This document shows, one piece after another, positions 14,256 through 21,292 of a DNA stretch of 27,256 bases. The translations under genes and the position numbers were made by a program. The stretch is from CAYGZA01 sp964354135 (GTDB lineage Bacteria > Planctomycetota > Planctomycetia > Pirellulales > Thermoguttaceae): contig CAYGZA010000050.1 in the NCBI GenBank assembly GCA_964354135.1, positions 1 through 27,256 on the forward strand. Direction: 5' to 3'. Numbering within the stretch: the stretch's first letter is position 1; each line of letters opens with the position of its first letter. Below the pieces are notes generated by a model. That model did no database searches. It saw nothing but the letters and a program-made list of their open reading frames with translations, and had not been told where the DNA came from.

Positions 14256-14639
14256 ATGGCTGAGACATCCAAACAGGCTGCCTGTTGTGGCGCGGCACCG
14301 ACATTGATCTTCGCCTGCTCCGGGGCCGCCGACGTCGGGCACATCTCCGACCTGGCCGCCCGGAAGCTGACGGCCGCGGGGGCCGGCAAGATGTTCTGCC
14401 TGGCCGGAATTGGCGGCCGCGTCAGCGGGATCATGGCGAGCACTCAGGCCGCCGCAGCAATCCTGGCCATCGACGGCTGCCCGCTGGACTGCGCCCGGAA
14501 GACCCTCGAAGAAGCCGGCTTTCGGCAGTTCGAGCACTTGCGCCTTTCCGATCTAGGCATGGAAAAGGGCAAATCGCCCGCCACGGAGGAGCGGGTCGAA
14601 ACGGTCGTCGGCCGTGCTGGAGTGCGGCTGGCAGGTTGA
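14256..14639 (+). CDS. DGC-domain putative zinc-binding protein
   Basis: A 127-residue cytosolic protein of the DGC-domain family (PF08859). Visible features are the N-terminal CC pair (C10, C11), FACSGAADVGHISDLAARKL, in which C21 and H29 are probable ligands, the glycine-rich AGIGGRVSGI and the name-giving DGCPLDC at residues 73-79. The conserved cysteines suggest binding of a soft metal; zinc is the annotated guess, but arsenic or another thiophile would fit the neighbourhood. No enzyme activity is established that I know of. It lies 46 nt after the flavoprotein gene and 26 nt before the arsF remnant, in the same transcript direction. Such proteins often accompany arsenic or redox operons. 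Confidence 0.78.
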   Translation: MAETSKQAACCGAAPTLIFACSGAADVGHISDLAARKLTAAGAGKMFCLAGIGGRVSGIMASTQAAAAILAIDGCPLDCARKTLEEAGFRQFEHLRLSDLGMEKGKSPATEERVETVVGRAGVRLAG

Positions 14640-14665
14640 CCCATAGGCAAAGGAGTCCCACGGCG

Positions 14666-14788
14666 ATGAATCCGAAGAATCTCGTGACCGCCGCCTTGCT
14701 GCTGTTTGTGGCCGCGGGCGTCGTTGTGCTCGTGGTCAAGGGCTTGCGGGAGAACCCCGATGCCGCCGCTGTTTGGCCTCAGCGGTAG
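14666..14788 (+). pseudogene. Remnant 5' end of an arsF-like gene
   Basis: A 40-residue frame preceded by AGGAG. Its start, MNPKNLVTAALLLFVAAGVV, resembles the membrane anchor of the intact ArsF-like protein at 18835 (MSLKDALTNSLLMFVAATCV). After about residue 34 the similarity stops, and the DNA becomes ACR3 coding sequence in another frame. The CPTC-containing catalytic part is absent. The most direct reading is a deletion that joined arsF to acr3; a genuine single-pass small protein coupled to the next frame is a weaker alternative. Confidence 0.7.
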
Positions 14789-15395
14789 CATCGTGGAAGT
14801 GAGCATGCGGCAGATCGCCGAAAGCGTCTTCATCTACCTCGGCGTTCCGTTTCTGGCGGGGATGTTCACCCGGCTGGTGCTGATCAAGGCCAAGGGCAAG
14901 CCGTGGTACGAGAAGACGTTCATTCCCAAGATCAGCCCCATCACGCTCATTGCCCTGCTGTTCATGATCCTGGTGATGTTCAGCCTCAAGGGGGAATTGA
15001 TCGTCCGAATTCCCCTGGACGTGTTGCGGATCGCCGTACCGCTATTGATCTACTTCGTCTTGATGTTCCTGGTCAGCTTCTGGCTCAGCAAGAAAGCCGG
15101 TGCGAACTACGCGAAGTCAACAACGCTCTCGTTCACCGCCGCCAGCAACAACTTCGAGTTGGCGATTGCCGTGGCGGTGGCCGTGTTTGGGATCAACTCG
15201 GGCGCAGCCTTCGCGGCGGTCATCGGCCCACTGGTCGAGGTGCCGGTGCTGATCGGGCTGGTGAATGTGGCGCTGTACTTCCAGCGGCGGTATTTCGCCG
15301 ACGCGGTGAAGGCGGACGCCGGAGAATATGCAGCAATCGCTGGAGATGTGTGCCCGCGGAGCCAGGCAGTCGCCGATTCGGTGACCAGGGAATAA
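14760..15395 (+). pseudogene. C-terminal half of an ACR3-type arsenite efflux pump
   Basis: This frame matches the second half of ACR3, the proton-coupled As(III) exporter, from PPLFGLSGSIVEVSM onward. It contains segments equivalent to helices 6-10, including SFTAASNNFELAIAVAVAVF, which carries the essential Glu of helix 9, and VIGPLVEVPVLIGLVNVALY. Intact ACR3 has about 350 residues and ten helices; here only about 211 residues remain, and the helix-4 cysteine needed for arsenite transport is missing. The frame starts at an ATG (14760) overlapping the end of the arsF remnant in another frame, with no convincing ribosome site. It is probably non-functional, or an assembly chimera. The C-terminal tail (after FQRRYF) is normal-looking. 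Confidence 0.85.
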
Positions 15396-15412
15396 GAGAC
15401 GGGAGAGTAGGC

Positions 15413-16288
15413 GTGTTCAGCAAAGTGCTCGTGGCGACCGACCTGTCGGCTGCGTCCGAAGGTGTGCTCCATTGCGTGAAGGGCCTGATCCCACTGGGCA
15501 CGAAGAAAGCCGTCCTGGTCCATGCGATTGGCGTACCGCACCTGGAGACGATGGCACACGGCATGGCGCATTTCCTGGAGCCGCATCTGGTGAAGCAGAA
15601 GGCGTTCCTGGAGGCCCAAGGCTTTGAGACGGAAATGGTGTTGGCCCCGGGGCCCGCCGTGGTCGAGGTCAACCACATCGCTAAGGAGCGTCAAGCCTCG
15701 CTGATTGTCGTTGGCACGCACGGGGCCACTCTCGCCCAAGAAATGCTGATCGGCGGAACCGCAATGGGGATCGTTCATCAGGCAACCGTGCCGGTGCTGG
15801 TGATCCGGCTGAAGATTACAGAAGAGGAAGGCGGGGTCCGGTGCGTTTCCGCGTGCCGCGATTTGCGGCGGCACATCCTGTTCTGCACCGACTTCTCGGA
15901 GACGGCAGAACGGGCTTTCCAGTACGTCGAGCGCATCGTGGAGAGCGGGGCCGGATTCGTCACGTTGCTCCACGTTCAAGACAAGACACGGATCGGGAAG
16001 CACTTGGAACATCGCCTTGAGGAGTTCAACCAAACGGATCAGGAGCGGCTTGAACGCCTCAAGGCTCGGTTGGAGAAGGCCGCGGAAGTGAATGTGCGCA
16101 TTCAGATTCCCTACGGCCATCCCGTAGAAGAGATCCTCCGGGTCACCCATGAAGAGCAAGACGACACGTTGATTGTCATGGGAAGCCAGGGGCGGGGTTT
16201 TCTCGCGCAGGTGTTCCTTGGCAGCGTCAGCCACCAGGTCGTGCGCAGGGCCCCAGTGCCCGTCCTCCTCGTGCCTGCTTTGCGATAG
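15413..16288 (+). CDS. Tandem universal stress protein (UspA)
   Basis: A 291-residue cytosolic protein with two Usp domains. Domain 1 (about residues 1-137) begins FSKVLVATDLSAASEGVLHC and ends with the ATP loop GTHGATLAQEMLIGGTA. Domain 2 (about 155-291) begins RRHILFCTDFSETAERAFQY and ends GSQGRGFLAQVFLGSVSHQV. Both loops fit G-2x-G-9x-G-S/T, so both domains should bind ATP. The GTG at 15413 is chosen because GGGAGAG precedes it and domain 1 then starts exactly at its first strand; the upstream open frame overlaps the acr3 remnant. Usp proteins help survival under stress, with no specific partner known. It lies 17 nt after the acr3 remnant. Confidence 0.9.
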   Translation: MFSKVLVATDLSAASEGVLHCVKGLIPLGTKKAVLVHAIGVPHLETMAHGMAHFLEPHLVKQKAFLEAQGFETEMVLAPGPAVVEVNHIAKERQASLIVVGTHGATLAQEMLIGGTAMGIVHQATVPVLVIRLKITEEEGGVRCVSACRDLRRHILFCTDFSETAERAFQYVERIVESGAGFVTLLHVQDKTRIGKHLEHRLEEFNQTDQERLERLKARLEKAAEVNVRIQIPYGHPVEEILRVTHEEQDDTLIVMGSQGRGFLAQVFLGSVSHQVVRRAPVPVLLVPALR

Positions 16289-16300
16289 GAGACCAAATTC

Positions 16301-16513
16301 ATGCCGCTGTACGAGTATTATTGTCCTGTGTGCTCGGAGCACTTTCAGGTCCAGATGTCGATTGCGCAATACGGCAAGAGTGCAACGGCAAAATGCCCCA
16401 AATGCGGATCAGCGGAACCCCGCCGAATCCTTTCTCCGCCGAACATCGGCTCGTCCTCCCGCAACCGTGGCGGGGATGGGGGCGGCTGTTGCTCCGGTGG
16501 GTGCTGTGGGTGA
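16301..16513 (+). CDS. FmdB-family zinc-ribbon protein
   Basis: A 70-residue protein of the FmdB/CxxC_CxxC_SSSS regulatory-domain family. It begins MPLYEYYCPVCSEHF and has the second pair in CPKCGSAEPRRIL, making a four-cysteine zinc ribbon; the tail is Gly/Ser/Cys-rich (GGGCCSGGCCG). The family was named for a putative regulator in formamidase operons, but its molecular role is unclear. The ribosome site GGAG overlaps the usp stop codon region. The clustered cysteine pairs at the C-terminus are a common feature of longer FmdB variants and could bind soft metals. A gap of about 150 nt without a recognisable gene follows. Confidence 0.9.
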   Translation: MPLYEYYCPVCSEHFQVQMSIAQYGKSATAKCPKCGSAEPRRILSPPNIGSSSRNRGGDGGGCCSGGCCG

Positions 16514-16662
16514 TGCGCAGCGACGAACGCGAAAGAGGTTTGCCATGAGAAGTTCGGCATGTGTGTCGAAGGCCGGCCTGGCGGAATTGGTGTGACGCTC
16601 ATGAGGTGGAGCGCGAAGTCCCAGAATAGTCTCGAACGAGAAAATGAATGGGACGGTGCAAC

Positions 16663-17868
16663 ATGAAAACCAGCGATGCAGCAAGATCGAGGGCACAGCG
16701 GCTTTTGGAGTTGGTCGATGTGCGGCTGGATGGCGATCGGCCGTGGGACATCCAGATCCACAACGACGACTTTTTTGCGCGCGTCCTGGCCCAAGGGTCG
16801 CTCGGGTTGGGTGAATCCTACATGGACGGCTGGTGGGACTGTGAGAGCCTCGATCAGTTTTTCTTTAGAATTCTGCGGGCAGAATTGGATACGAAGGTCC
16901 GGACCTGGCCGGGGTTGTTCGAGGGTCTCAAGGCCAGGTTCGTCAACCTCCAGACGCCATCGCGGGCATTCCTGATCGGCAAGCACCATTATGACATTGG
17001 CAACGATCTTTACAGATCCATGCTTGGGGAGCGACTCATCTACAGTTGCGGCTTCTGGGACCATGCTTCCTCTCTCGACGAAGCCCAGGAGGCGAAGCTG
17101 GAGTTGGTCTGCCGGAAACTCGACCTTCAGCCGGGAATGCGGGTGTTAGACATCGGTTGTGGATGGGGAGGAACGGCAAGGTACGCAGCCGAACGATACC
17201 ATGTGGAAGTCCTGGGGATCACGGTTTCTGAGGAACAGGCCACCTTGGCGCGGGGGATGTGCCGCGGCCTGCCGATCGAGATTCGCTATCAGGACTACCG
17301 CAGTCTGGAGGGGACGTTTGATCGGATTCTGTGCGTGGGGATGTTCGAGCACGTGGGCCCGAAGAATTACGCGACGTTCATGCGTGTTGTACGCCGTTGC
17401 CTGAGGGAAGACGGGCTGTTTCTGCTGCACACTATCGGGGGTCAGCAGGCCGCGGCGCGGTGTGACCCTTGGATAGCGCGCTACATCTTTCCAAACTCCA
17501 AGCTCCCATCGGCACGGGAGATTTGCGCCGCTGTCGAAGGTCGGTTCATCGTGGAGGACTGGCAGAATCTCGGCGCCCGCTACGACAAGACGCTGATGCA
17601 CTGGTTTCGCAATTTCCAGGAGAATTGGAGTTCCTTGCGCGATGCCTACGATGAACGGTTCTTCCGAATGTGGAAATACTATCTGCTGTCCTGTGCCGGC
17701 GCATTCCGGGCCAGGGCGAACCAGCTTTGGCAGGTCGTTCTTTCGCCAAGAGGTGTGCCCGGCGGGTATCGGATCGCAAGGGACTGGCGCAGGGATCTGA
17801 GTCAAGAGGCCGAAGATATGGGCCGCGAGGAGATCCCGTTTTCAGCGGGGGAGAGTTCACGTGGTTGA
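16663..17868 (+). CDS. cfa: Cyclopropane-fatty-acyl-phospholipid synthase
   Basis: Transfers a methylene from S-adenosylmethionine to the double bond of unsaturated acyl chains in membrane phospholipids, often for acid or stress tolerance. The 401-residue protein has the N-terminal lipid-binding region (about residues 1-115, LGLGESYMDGWW), the linker KHHYDIGNDLY, YSCGFW with the conserved active-site Cys, the SAM motif VLDIGCGWGG at 161-170, CVGMFEHVG with the bicarbonate-site Glu, and LHTIGG with its His. All key residues expected from E. coli Cfa are visible. The ATG at 16663 is preferred over the in-frame ATG at 16648, although no strong ribosome site separates them. It overlaps the next gene by 8 nt, so it is coupled to the MtrA-like protein. 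A mycolic-type methyltransferase is an alternative. Confidence 0.93.
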   Translation: MKTSDAARSRAQRLLELVDVRLDGDRPWDIQIHNDDFFARVLAQGSLGLGESYMDGWWDCESLDQFFFRILRAELDTKVRTWPGLFEGLKARFVNLQTPSRAFLIGKHHYDIGNDLYRSMLGERLIYSCGFWDHASSLDEAQEAKLELVCRKLDLQPGMRVLDIGCGWGGTARYAAERYHVEVLGITVSEEQATLARGMCRGLPIEIRYQDYRSLEGTFDRILCVGMFEHVGPKNYATFMRVVRRCLREDGLFLLHTIGGQQAAARCDPWIARYIFPNSKLPSAREICAAVEGRFIVEDWQNLGARYDKTLMHWFRNFQENWSSLRDAYDERFFRMWKYYLLSCAGAFRARANQLWQVVLSPRGVPGGYRIARDWRRDLSQEAEDMGREEIPFSAGESSRG

Positions 17869-18589
17869 GATGAAGAAGGTTGCACCGGCGGATGGGTATC
17901 CTCCCGAGGAAGGATGTTACTTGCGCGGGAACGACTACTCGCCGGTTGCGGTGGTCGTGATTTTGCGTTGGGAACGTGAGAAGACGCCGCCGTCGATCGA
18001 ACAACTGGTCCGGGTCGCCGTGGAGAGCGGTGCCGCCCTAGCGGGCACGCTGCAAACGGAAAACGTCGGCCTGGAGAAGGTGATCTGCAATGTCGTTGCC
18101 AATCCGAACATTCGCTTTCTGGTTGTCTGTGGACCGGAGACGCCGGGGCACCTGGTCGGCGACGCCATCCTGGCCCTGGCAGGCAATGGAGTCGATGAGG
18201 GCAAACGGATTGTCGGAGCGAAGGCACCTACGCCCTTCCTTTTCAATGTCCCCCTGGAGTTCATCGAGCGGTTTCGCGAGCAGGTGACGGTCATCGACCT
18301 TATTGACGAGGGTTCGCCAGAAGTGTTGCGCCAGGCTATCTGTGCCTGTTACCAGGAAGCGCCCACGTCTTTTGGCAACTATGTCCTGAGCGATCCGGGC
18401 GCTTATCCCGAGCCGCCGCTTAACGGGAAGATCACGTGGAAGGTGAGGGACGCCAGGAGGGAGCCGAAGGATGAGCAATCGCGGACCAGAGTGGAGAAGG
18501 CGCGCGACTTGATGGAGCGGATCAAGAGATCAGTCGAACAGAGGAAACGCCGAGAGGGCCAGAGTTCCTGCGCCCATGCCGAGGAATAG
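17861..18589 (+). CDS. Orphan MtrA-like corrinoid protein
   Basis: A 242-residue protein whose residues about 13-155 resemble MtrA, the corrinoid subunit of methanogen methyl-tetrahydromethanopterin:CoM methyltransferase. The shared pattern is YSPVAVVVI, GTLQTENVGLEKVICNVVAN, PNIRFLVVCG, TPGHLVGDAI and VTVIDLID. H97 in PGHLVG sits where MtrA has the His that ligates cobalt. No MtrB-H subunit is present and there is no C-terminal membrane anchor; instead the tail (about 190-235) is a charged, probably helical extension. It starts with GTG inside the end of cfa. Such a stand-alone protein may carry a methyl-cobamide in an unknown methyl transfer. Family assignment is good; corrinoid binding and function are inferred. 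Confidence 0.75.
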   Translation: MVEMKKVAPADGYPPEEGCYLRGNDYSPVAVVVILRWEREKTPPSIEQLVRVAVESGAALAGTLQTENVGLEKVICNVVANPNIRFLVVCGPETPGHLVGDAILALAGNGVDEGKRIVGAKAPTPFLFNVPLEFIERFREQVTVIDLIDEGSPEVLRQAICACYQEAPTSFGNYVLSDPGAYPEPPLNGKITWKVRDARREPKDEQSRTRVEKARDLMERIKRSVEQRKRREGQSSCAHAEE

Positions 18590-18594
18590 GGCTG

Positions 18595-18810
18595 ATGCTG
18601 GGTGAATCCTTCGGCCTGACATCGACGGAGGCGACCGCCGGTACACGGCAGATGCTGGCTGGCACGGTAGCCACGATGTTCGATTCGGGGCTGGACGCCA
18701 AGGCGGTGCAGGACTTGATTCCGGTCAAACCGCTGGCCGACGTGGAGCAGATGATTCTGGAGGGTTATCGCACGAAACTGAAGGCGATCTTCGAGAAGAT
18801 CAGACCATAA
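18595..18810 (+). CDS. Small protein resembling the C-terminal dimerisation domain of pyrroline-5-carboxylate reductase (probable fragment)
   Basis: A 71-residue frame starting 5 nt after the mtrA-like stop. The pattern GLTSTEATAGTRQMLAGTV followed by a short helix, SGLDAKAVQDLI, and a closing helix recalls the helical dimerisation domain that ends ProC-type reductases. The whole N-terminal Rossmann domain is absent, and the region just upstream is the mtrA-like tail in another frame. It may be a leftover of a deleted gene, like the acr3 remnant nearby, or an independent small protein. No signal peptide or cysteine is seen. The similarity is judged by eye and is weak. Confidence 0.45.
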   Translation: MLGESFGLTSTEATAGTRQMLAGTVATMFDSGLDAKAVQDLIPVKPLADVEQMILEGYRTKLKAIFEKIRP

Positions 18811-18834
18811 GACGTGAATTCAGAGGAGATTGCG

Positions 18835-19431
18835 ATGAGTCTGAAGGACGCTTTGACCAATTCCTTGCTGATGTTCGTCGCGGCGACTTGCGTGGTGCTG
18901 ATCGTCAAGGCTCTGCCGCAGACGCCGCAGACCCCTCAAGCCGTGGCGGCCACCAGCGGCGACAACAGCGGCGCGGCAGCCCCTAAGAACAATCCCACGC
19001 CAACCCTGGCTGTTCAGGATGGCATCAAGGTCTACTATCTGCACGGCAACACGCGCTGCCCGACCTGCCGGACGATTGAGGCTTACGCCCAGGAGGCAGT
19101 CCAGACCGGGTTTGCCGATGAACTGAAGAGCGGCAAGATCCAGTGGCAGGTCATCAACTACGAGTCGCCGGGCAACGAGCACTATGCCACGGACTACGAA
19201 GTTGCGGCGCCCAACGTCGTGATCGTGATGTTCAAGGATGGAAAGCAGACGAAATGGAAGGGTTTACCCGAGGTGTGGGAGCACGTCGGCAACAAGGCCG
19301 CGTTCTTCTCCTTCGTGCAAACGAGTCTGCGCGAGTTTCTCGGAGCCCCGAGGGCGACCGGGGCCACGCCGTCAAACCCAATACGGCCAGCCCCCAGCGC
19401 TCAGTCGCCGATCCCCCCGCTTCCGGAGTAA
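18835..19431 (+). CDS. arsF: ArsF-like nitroarsenical reductase subunit, membrane-anchored (copy 1)
   Basis: A 198-residue protein with an N-terminal membrane anchor (about residues 9-27), a Pro/Ala-rich linker and a thioredoxin-like domain (about 62-170). The core IKVYYLHGNTRCPTCRTIEA carries C75 and C78, followed by FADELKSGKIQWQVINYE and WKGLPEVWEHVGNKAAFFSFVQ. This fits the ArsF family, which together with ArsE reduces nitro groups of aromatic arsenicals; the products are exported by ArsG. The ATG at 18835 has GAGGAG upstream; a GTG at 18814 is less likely. The active domain should face the periplasm. The Pro-rich C-terminus is unremarkable. It is paralogous to the protein at 20047 and to the remnant at 14666. 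Confidence 0.8.
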   Translation: MSLKDALTNSLLMFVAATCVVLIVKALPQTPQTPQAVAATSGDNSGAAAPKNNPTPTLAVQDGIKVYYLHGNTRCPTCRTIEAYAQEAVQTGFADELKSGKIQWQVINYESPGNEHYATDYEVAAPNVVIVMFKDGKQTKWKGLPEVWEHVGNKAAFFSFVQTSLREFLGAPRATGATPSNPIRPAPSAQSPIPPLPE

Positions 19432-19437
19432 ACTGTC

Positions 19438-19923
19438 ATGCAGAGCATTCCGTTAACGCCCCATTGTATTGCGAAGCCGAAGTTGATGCTTGAAGCCGTG
19501 ATTGTGCTTTTGCTGCTCGTTTCGGTAGGCCCCCCAGGGTGCCAAAAGACGGCGGCTCCGCCTAGCCCAACGCGCGGCCCGGCCCAGCAGGTGGTGCAGC
19601 AAGAGGACAGCACGCCTGCCGCTCGGACGGGGTTGCCTCGCCTCGTGGACCTGGGGGCGGGCAAGTGCATCCCCTGCAAGAAGATGGCCCCGATTCTTGA
19701 GGAACTGAAGAAGGAGTACGCGGGCTCGATGGATGTCGAGTTCATCGACGTGTGGCAGGATCGCAGCGCGGGAGAGAAGTACGGAATCCAGTTGATCCCT
19801 ACGCAGATATTCTACGATTCGTCGGGCAAGAAACTTTTCCGGCACGAGGGTTTCTTTGCTAAAGAAGACATCTTGGCAAAGTGGAAGGAACTCGGAGTTG
19901 ACATCCGAAAGAAGGGCCAATAA
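19438..19923 (+). CDS. Exported thioredoxin-family protein (CIPC)
   Basis: A 161-residue protein with an N-terminal hydrophobic segment (about residues 19-31) ending in GPPGCQ, which may be a lipoprotein-type or ordinary signal sequence; the lipobox is not canonical. After a Pro/Ala linker comes a thioredoxin domain: LVDLGAGKCIPCKKMAPIL with C77 and C80, DVWQDRSAGEKYGIQLIPTQ containing the cis-Pro, and FFAKEDILAKW. Both redox cysteines are intact. It starts 6 nt after arsF copy 1 (GGAG before the ATG), and a second arsF follows, so it is well placed to reduce the CPTC sites of the ArsF proteins outside the cytosol. That partnership is inferred. An ATG at 19486 is an alternative start, leaving a shorter signal. 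Confidence 0.85.
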   Translation: MQSIPLTPHCIAKPKLMLEAVIVLLLLVSVGPPGCQKTAAPPSPTRGPAQQVVQQEDSTPAARTGLPRLVDLGAGKCIPCKKMAPILEELKKEYAGSMDVEFIDVWQDRSAGEKYGIQLIPTQIFYDSSGKKLFRHEGFFAKEDILAKWKELGVDIRKKGQ

Positions 19924-20046
19924 TAGGAGGGCTCACGACTGGAATAGCGGAACCTGTCTGCCCCGCAGCGTTGCAGTCCTGCGGCGGCAGTGTCGCGATT
20001 GCCTTTACGATCTGTTGGTCCGAAAGCATGTGAAAGGAGTTACATC

Positions 20047-20526
20047 ATGAAATGCCGTTCGATCATTGGTCTTCCGTCCTTTGCGGCCGGCTTCGGGCTC
20101 TTGGCGATTTGTCTTGCCGGATTGCACCAAGCGCCCGGGGCAATGGCGGCCGACGCGCGGACCGCTGCCTCCTCGCATCAAGTGATCGCCTGCTACTTCC
20201 ATCGCACGGTCCGCTGCCCGACGTGCCAGCGCATCAGCGCCTACATCGAGGAGGCAATTCAGACAGGATTCAAGGCCGAGTTGAACGGCGGCAGGGTCAA
20301 GCTGCTGCTGATGGATTTCCAGGACGCGAAGAACCAGAAGTACACCGAGGCGTACCGGATTACCGGCCCGACCCTGGTGCTCATGGACGTGCATGACGGC
20401 AAAGTCACCTCGTGGAAACCGGCCCCAAAGGTGTGGAGCCTCGTCGGCAAGAAAGGTGACTTCCTCGGCTATGTTCAGAGTGAAGTGCGAAGCTACTTGG
20501 ACGGCCAGAAGACGGCTCGCCAGTAG
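20047..20526 (+). CDS. arsF: ArsF-like protein with signal peptide (copy 2)
   Basis: A 159-residue paralogue of the ArsF-like protein at 18835. It has a signal peptide (hydrophobic about residues 12-25, probable cleavage near AMAADA), then HQVIACYFHRTVRCPTCQRI with C57 and C60, YIEEAIQTGFKAELNGGRV, and WKPAPKVWSLVGKKGDFLGY. Copy 1 is membrane-tethered by an N-terminal anchor, whereas this one appears to be released. It also lacks the Pro-rich tail. AAAGGAG precedes the ATG. It is directly followed by arsG, the usual ArsF partner, and so is the more likely orthologue of the studied ArsF. The 123-nt gap before it holds no gene that I can support. Confidence 0.82.
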   Translation: MKCRSIIGLPSFAAGFGLLAICLAGLHQAPGAMAADARTAASSHQVIACYFHRTVRCPTCQRISAYIEEAIQTGFKAELNGGRVKLLLMDFQDAKNQKYTEAYRITGPTLVLMDVHDGKVTSWKPAPKVWSLVGKKGDFLGYVQSEVRSYLDGQKTARQ

Positions 20527-20565
20527 TCTGGTTGAATCGCGGATTCCTCACAGGGAGGTAAAGTT

Positions 20566-21255
20566 ATGACCGAGTTCATCATCGGAGCGGGATCGGCCCT
20601 CTGGCTCGGAATCCTGACCTCGATCAGTCCCTGCCCCCTGGCCACCAACATCGCGGCCATCTCTTACATCGGCCGCCGCGTCGGCAGTTCTCGGCAAGTG
20701 TTTCTCACGGGCCTTCTATACACCCTGGGACGAACACTCGCCTACCTCGGCTTGGCAGCCGTGCTGGTTGCGAGCGTGCTTTCCGTGCCGCAGATTTCGC
20801 TGTTTTTGCAGAAGTACATGCACCTGATCCTGGGGCCGATCCTCATCATCGTGGGCATGTTCCTGTTGGGCCTGATTCAACTCAGCTTGAGCGGCAAGGG
20901 CATGAGTGAAGGTCTCAAAAAGCGGGTCGATGCGATGGGCGTGTGGGGCGCGCTGCTGCTGGGCGTGGTCTTCGCGCTGACGTTTTGCCCGACCTCGGCT
21001 GCGTTGTTTTTCGGCAGCCTGATCCCCCTGTCGCTCAAGGTGAACTCCAGTATCACGCTGCCAGCCATCTACGGCGTGGGAACGGCACTGCCGGTAATGG
21101 TGTTCGCTGTGCTGCTGGCCACCAGCGCGCAGTCCGTGGGAAAAGCCTATAACGTTCTGGCGAAGATCGAGTGGTGGGCTCGAATGATTACGGGGTGGAT
21201 TTTCATACTCGTGGGCATTTACTTCTCGCTGAAGTACGTGTTTCAGGTGATTTGA
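20566..21255 (+). CDS. arsG: ArsG-type aromatic aminoarsenical efflux permease
   Basis: A 229-residue inner-membrane protein with six hydrophobic segments, of the CcdA/DsbD-like fold. The two conserved Cys-Pro sites are ISPCPLATNIAAISYIG in the first half and LTFCPTSAALFFGSLIP in the second, with YTLGRTLAYLGLA between them. It matches ArsG, shown in Shewanella to export trivalent amino-aromatic arsenicals formed by ArsE/ArsF; the cysteines may also let it pass reducing equivalents across the membrane as CcdA does. GGGAGG precedes the ATG. It lies 40 nt after arsF copy 2 in the same unit. Identification by family is good; the true substrate in this organism is inferred. Confidence 0.85.
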   Translation: MTEFIIGAGSALWLGILTSISPCPLATNIAAISYIGRRVGSSRQVFLTGLLYTLGRTLAYLGLAAVLVASVLSVPQISLFLQKYMHLILGPILIIVGMFLLGLIQLSLSGKGMSEGLKKRVDAMGVWGALLLGVVFALTFCPTSAALFFGSLIPLSLKVNSSITLPAIYGVGTALPVMVFAVLLATSAQSVGKAYNVLAKIEWWARMITGWIFILVGIYFSLKYVFQVI

Positions 21256-21292
21256 ACGGCCCGGCTTCGGCCGCGGTGCGGGAGGTGAAGCA

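Noticed and set aside
19924..20046. Possible short Cys-containing peptide between the thioredoxin and arsF copy 2
   Set aside because: A frame with several cysteines exists after an AGGAGG, but it has no start codon at a suitable distance.
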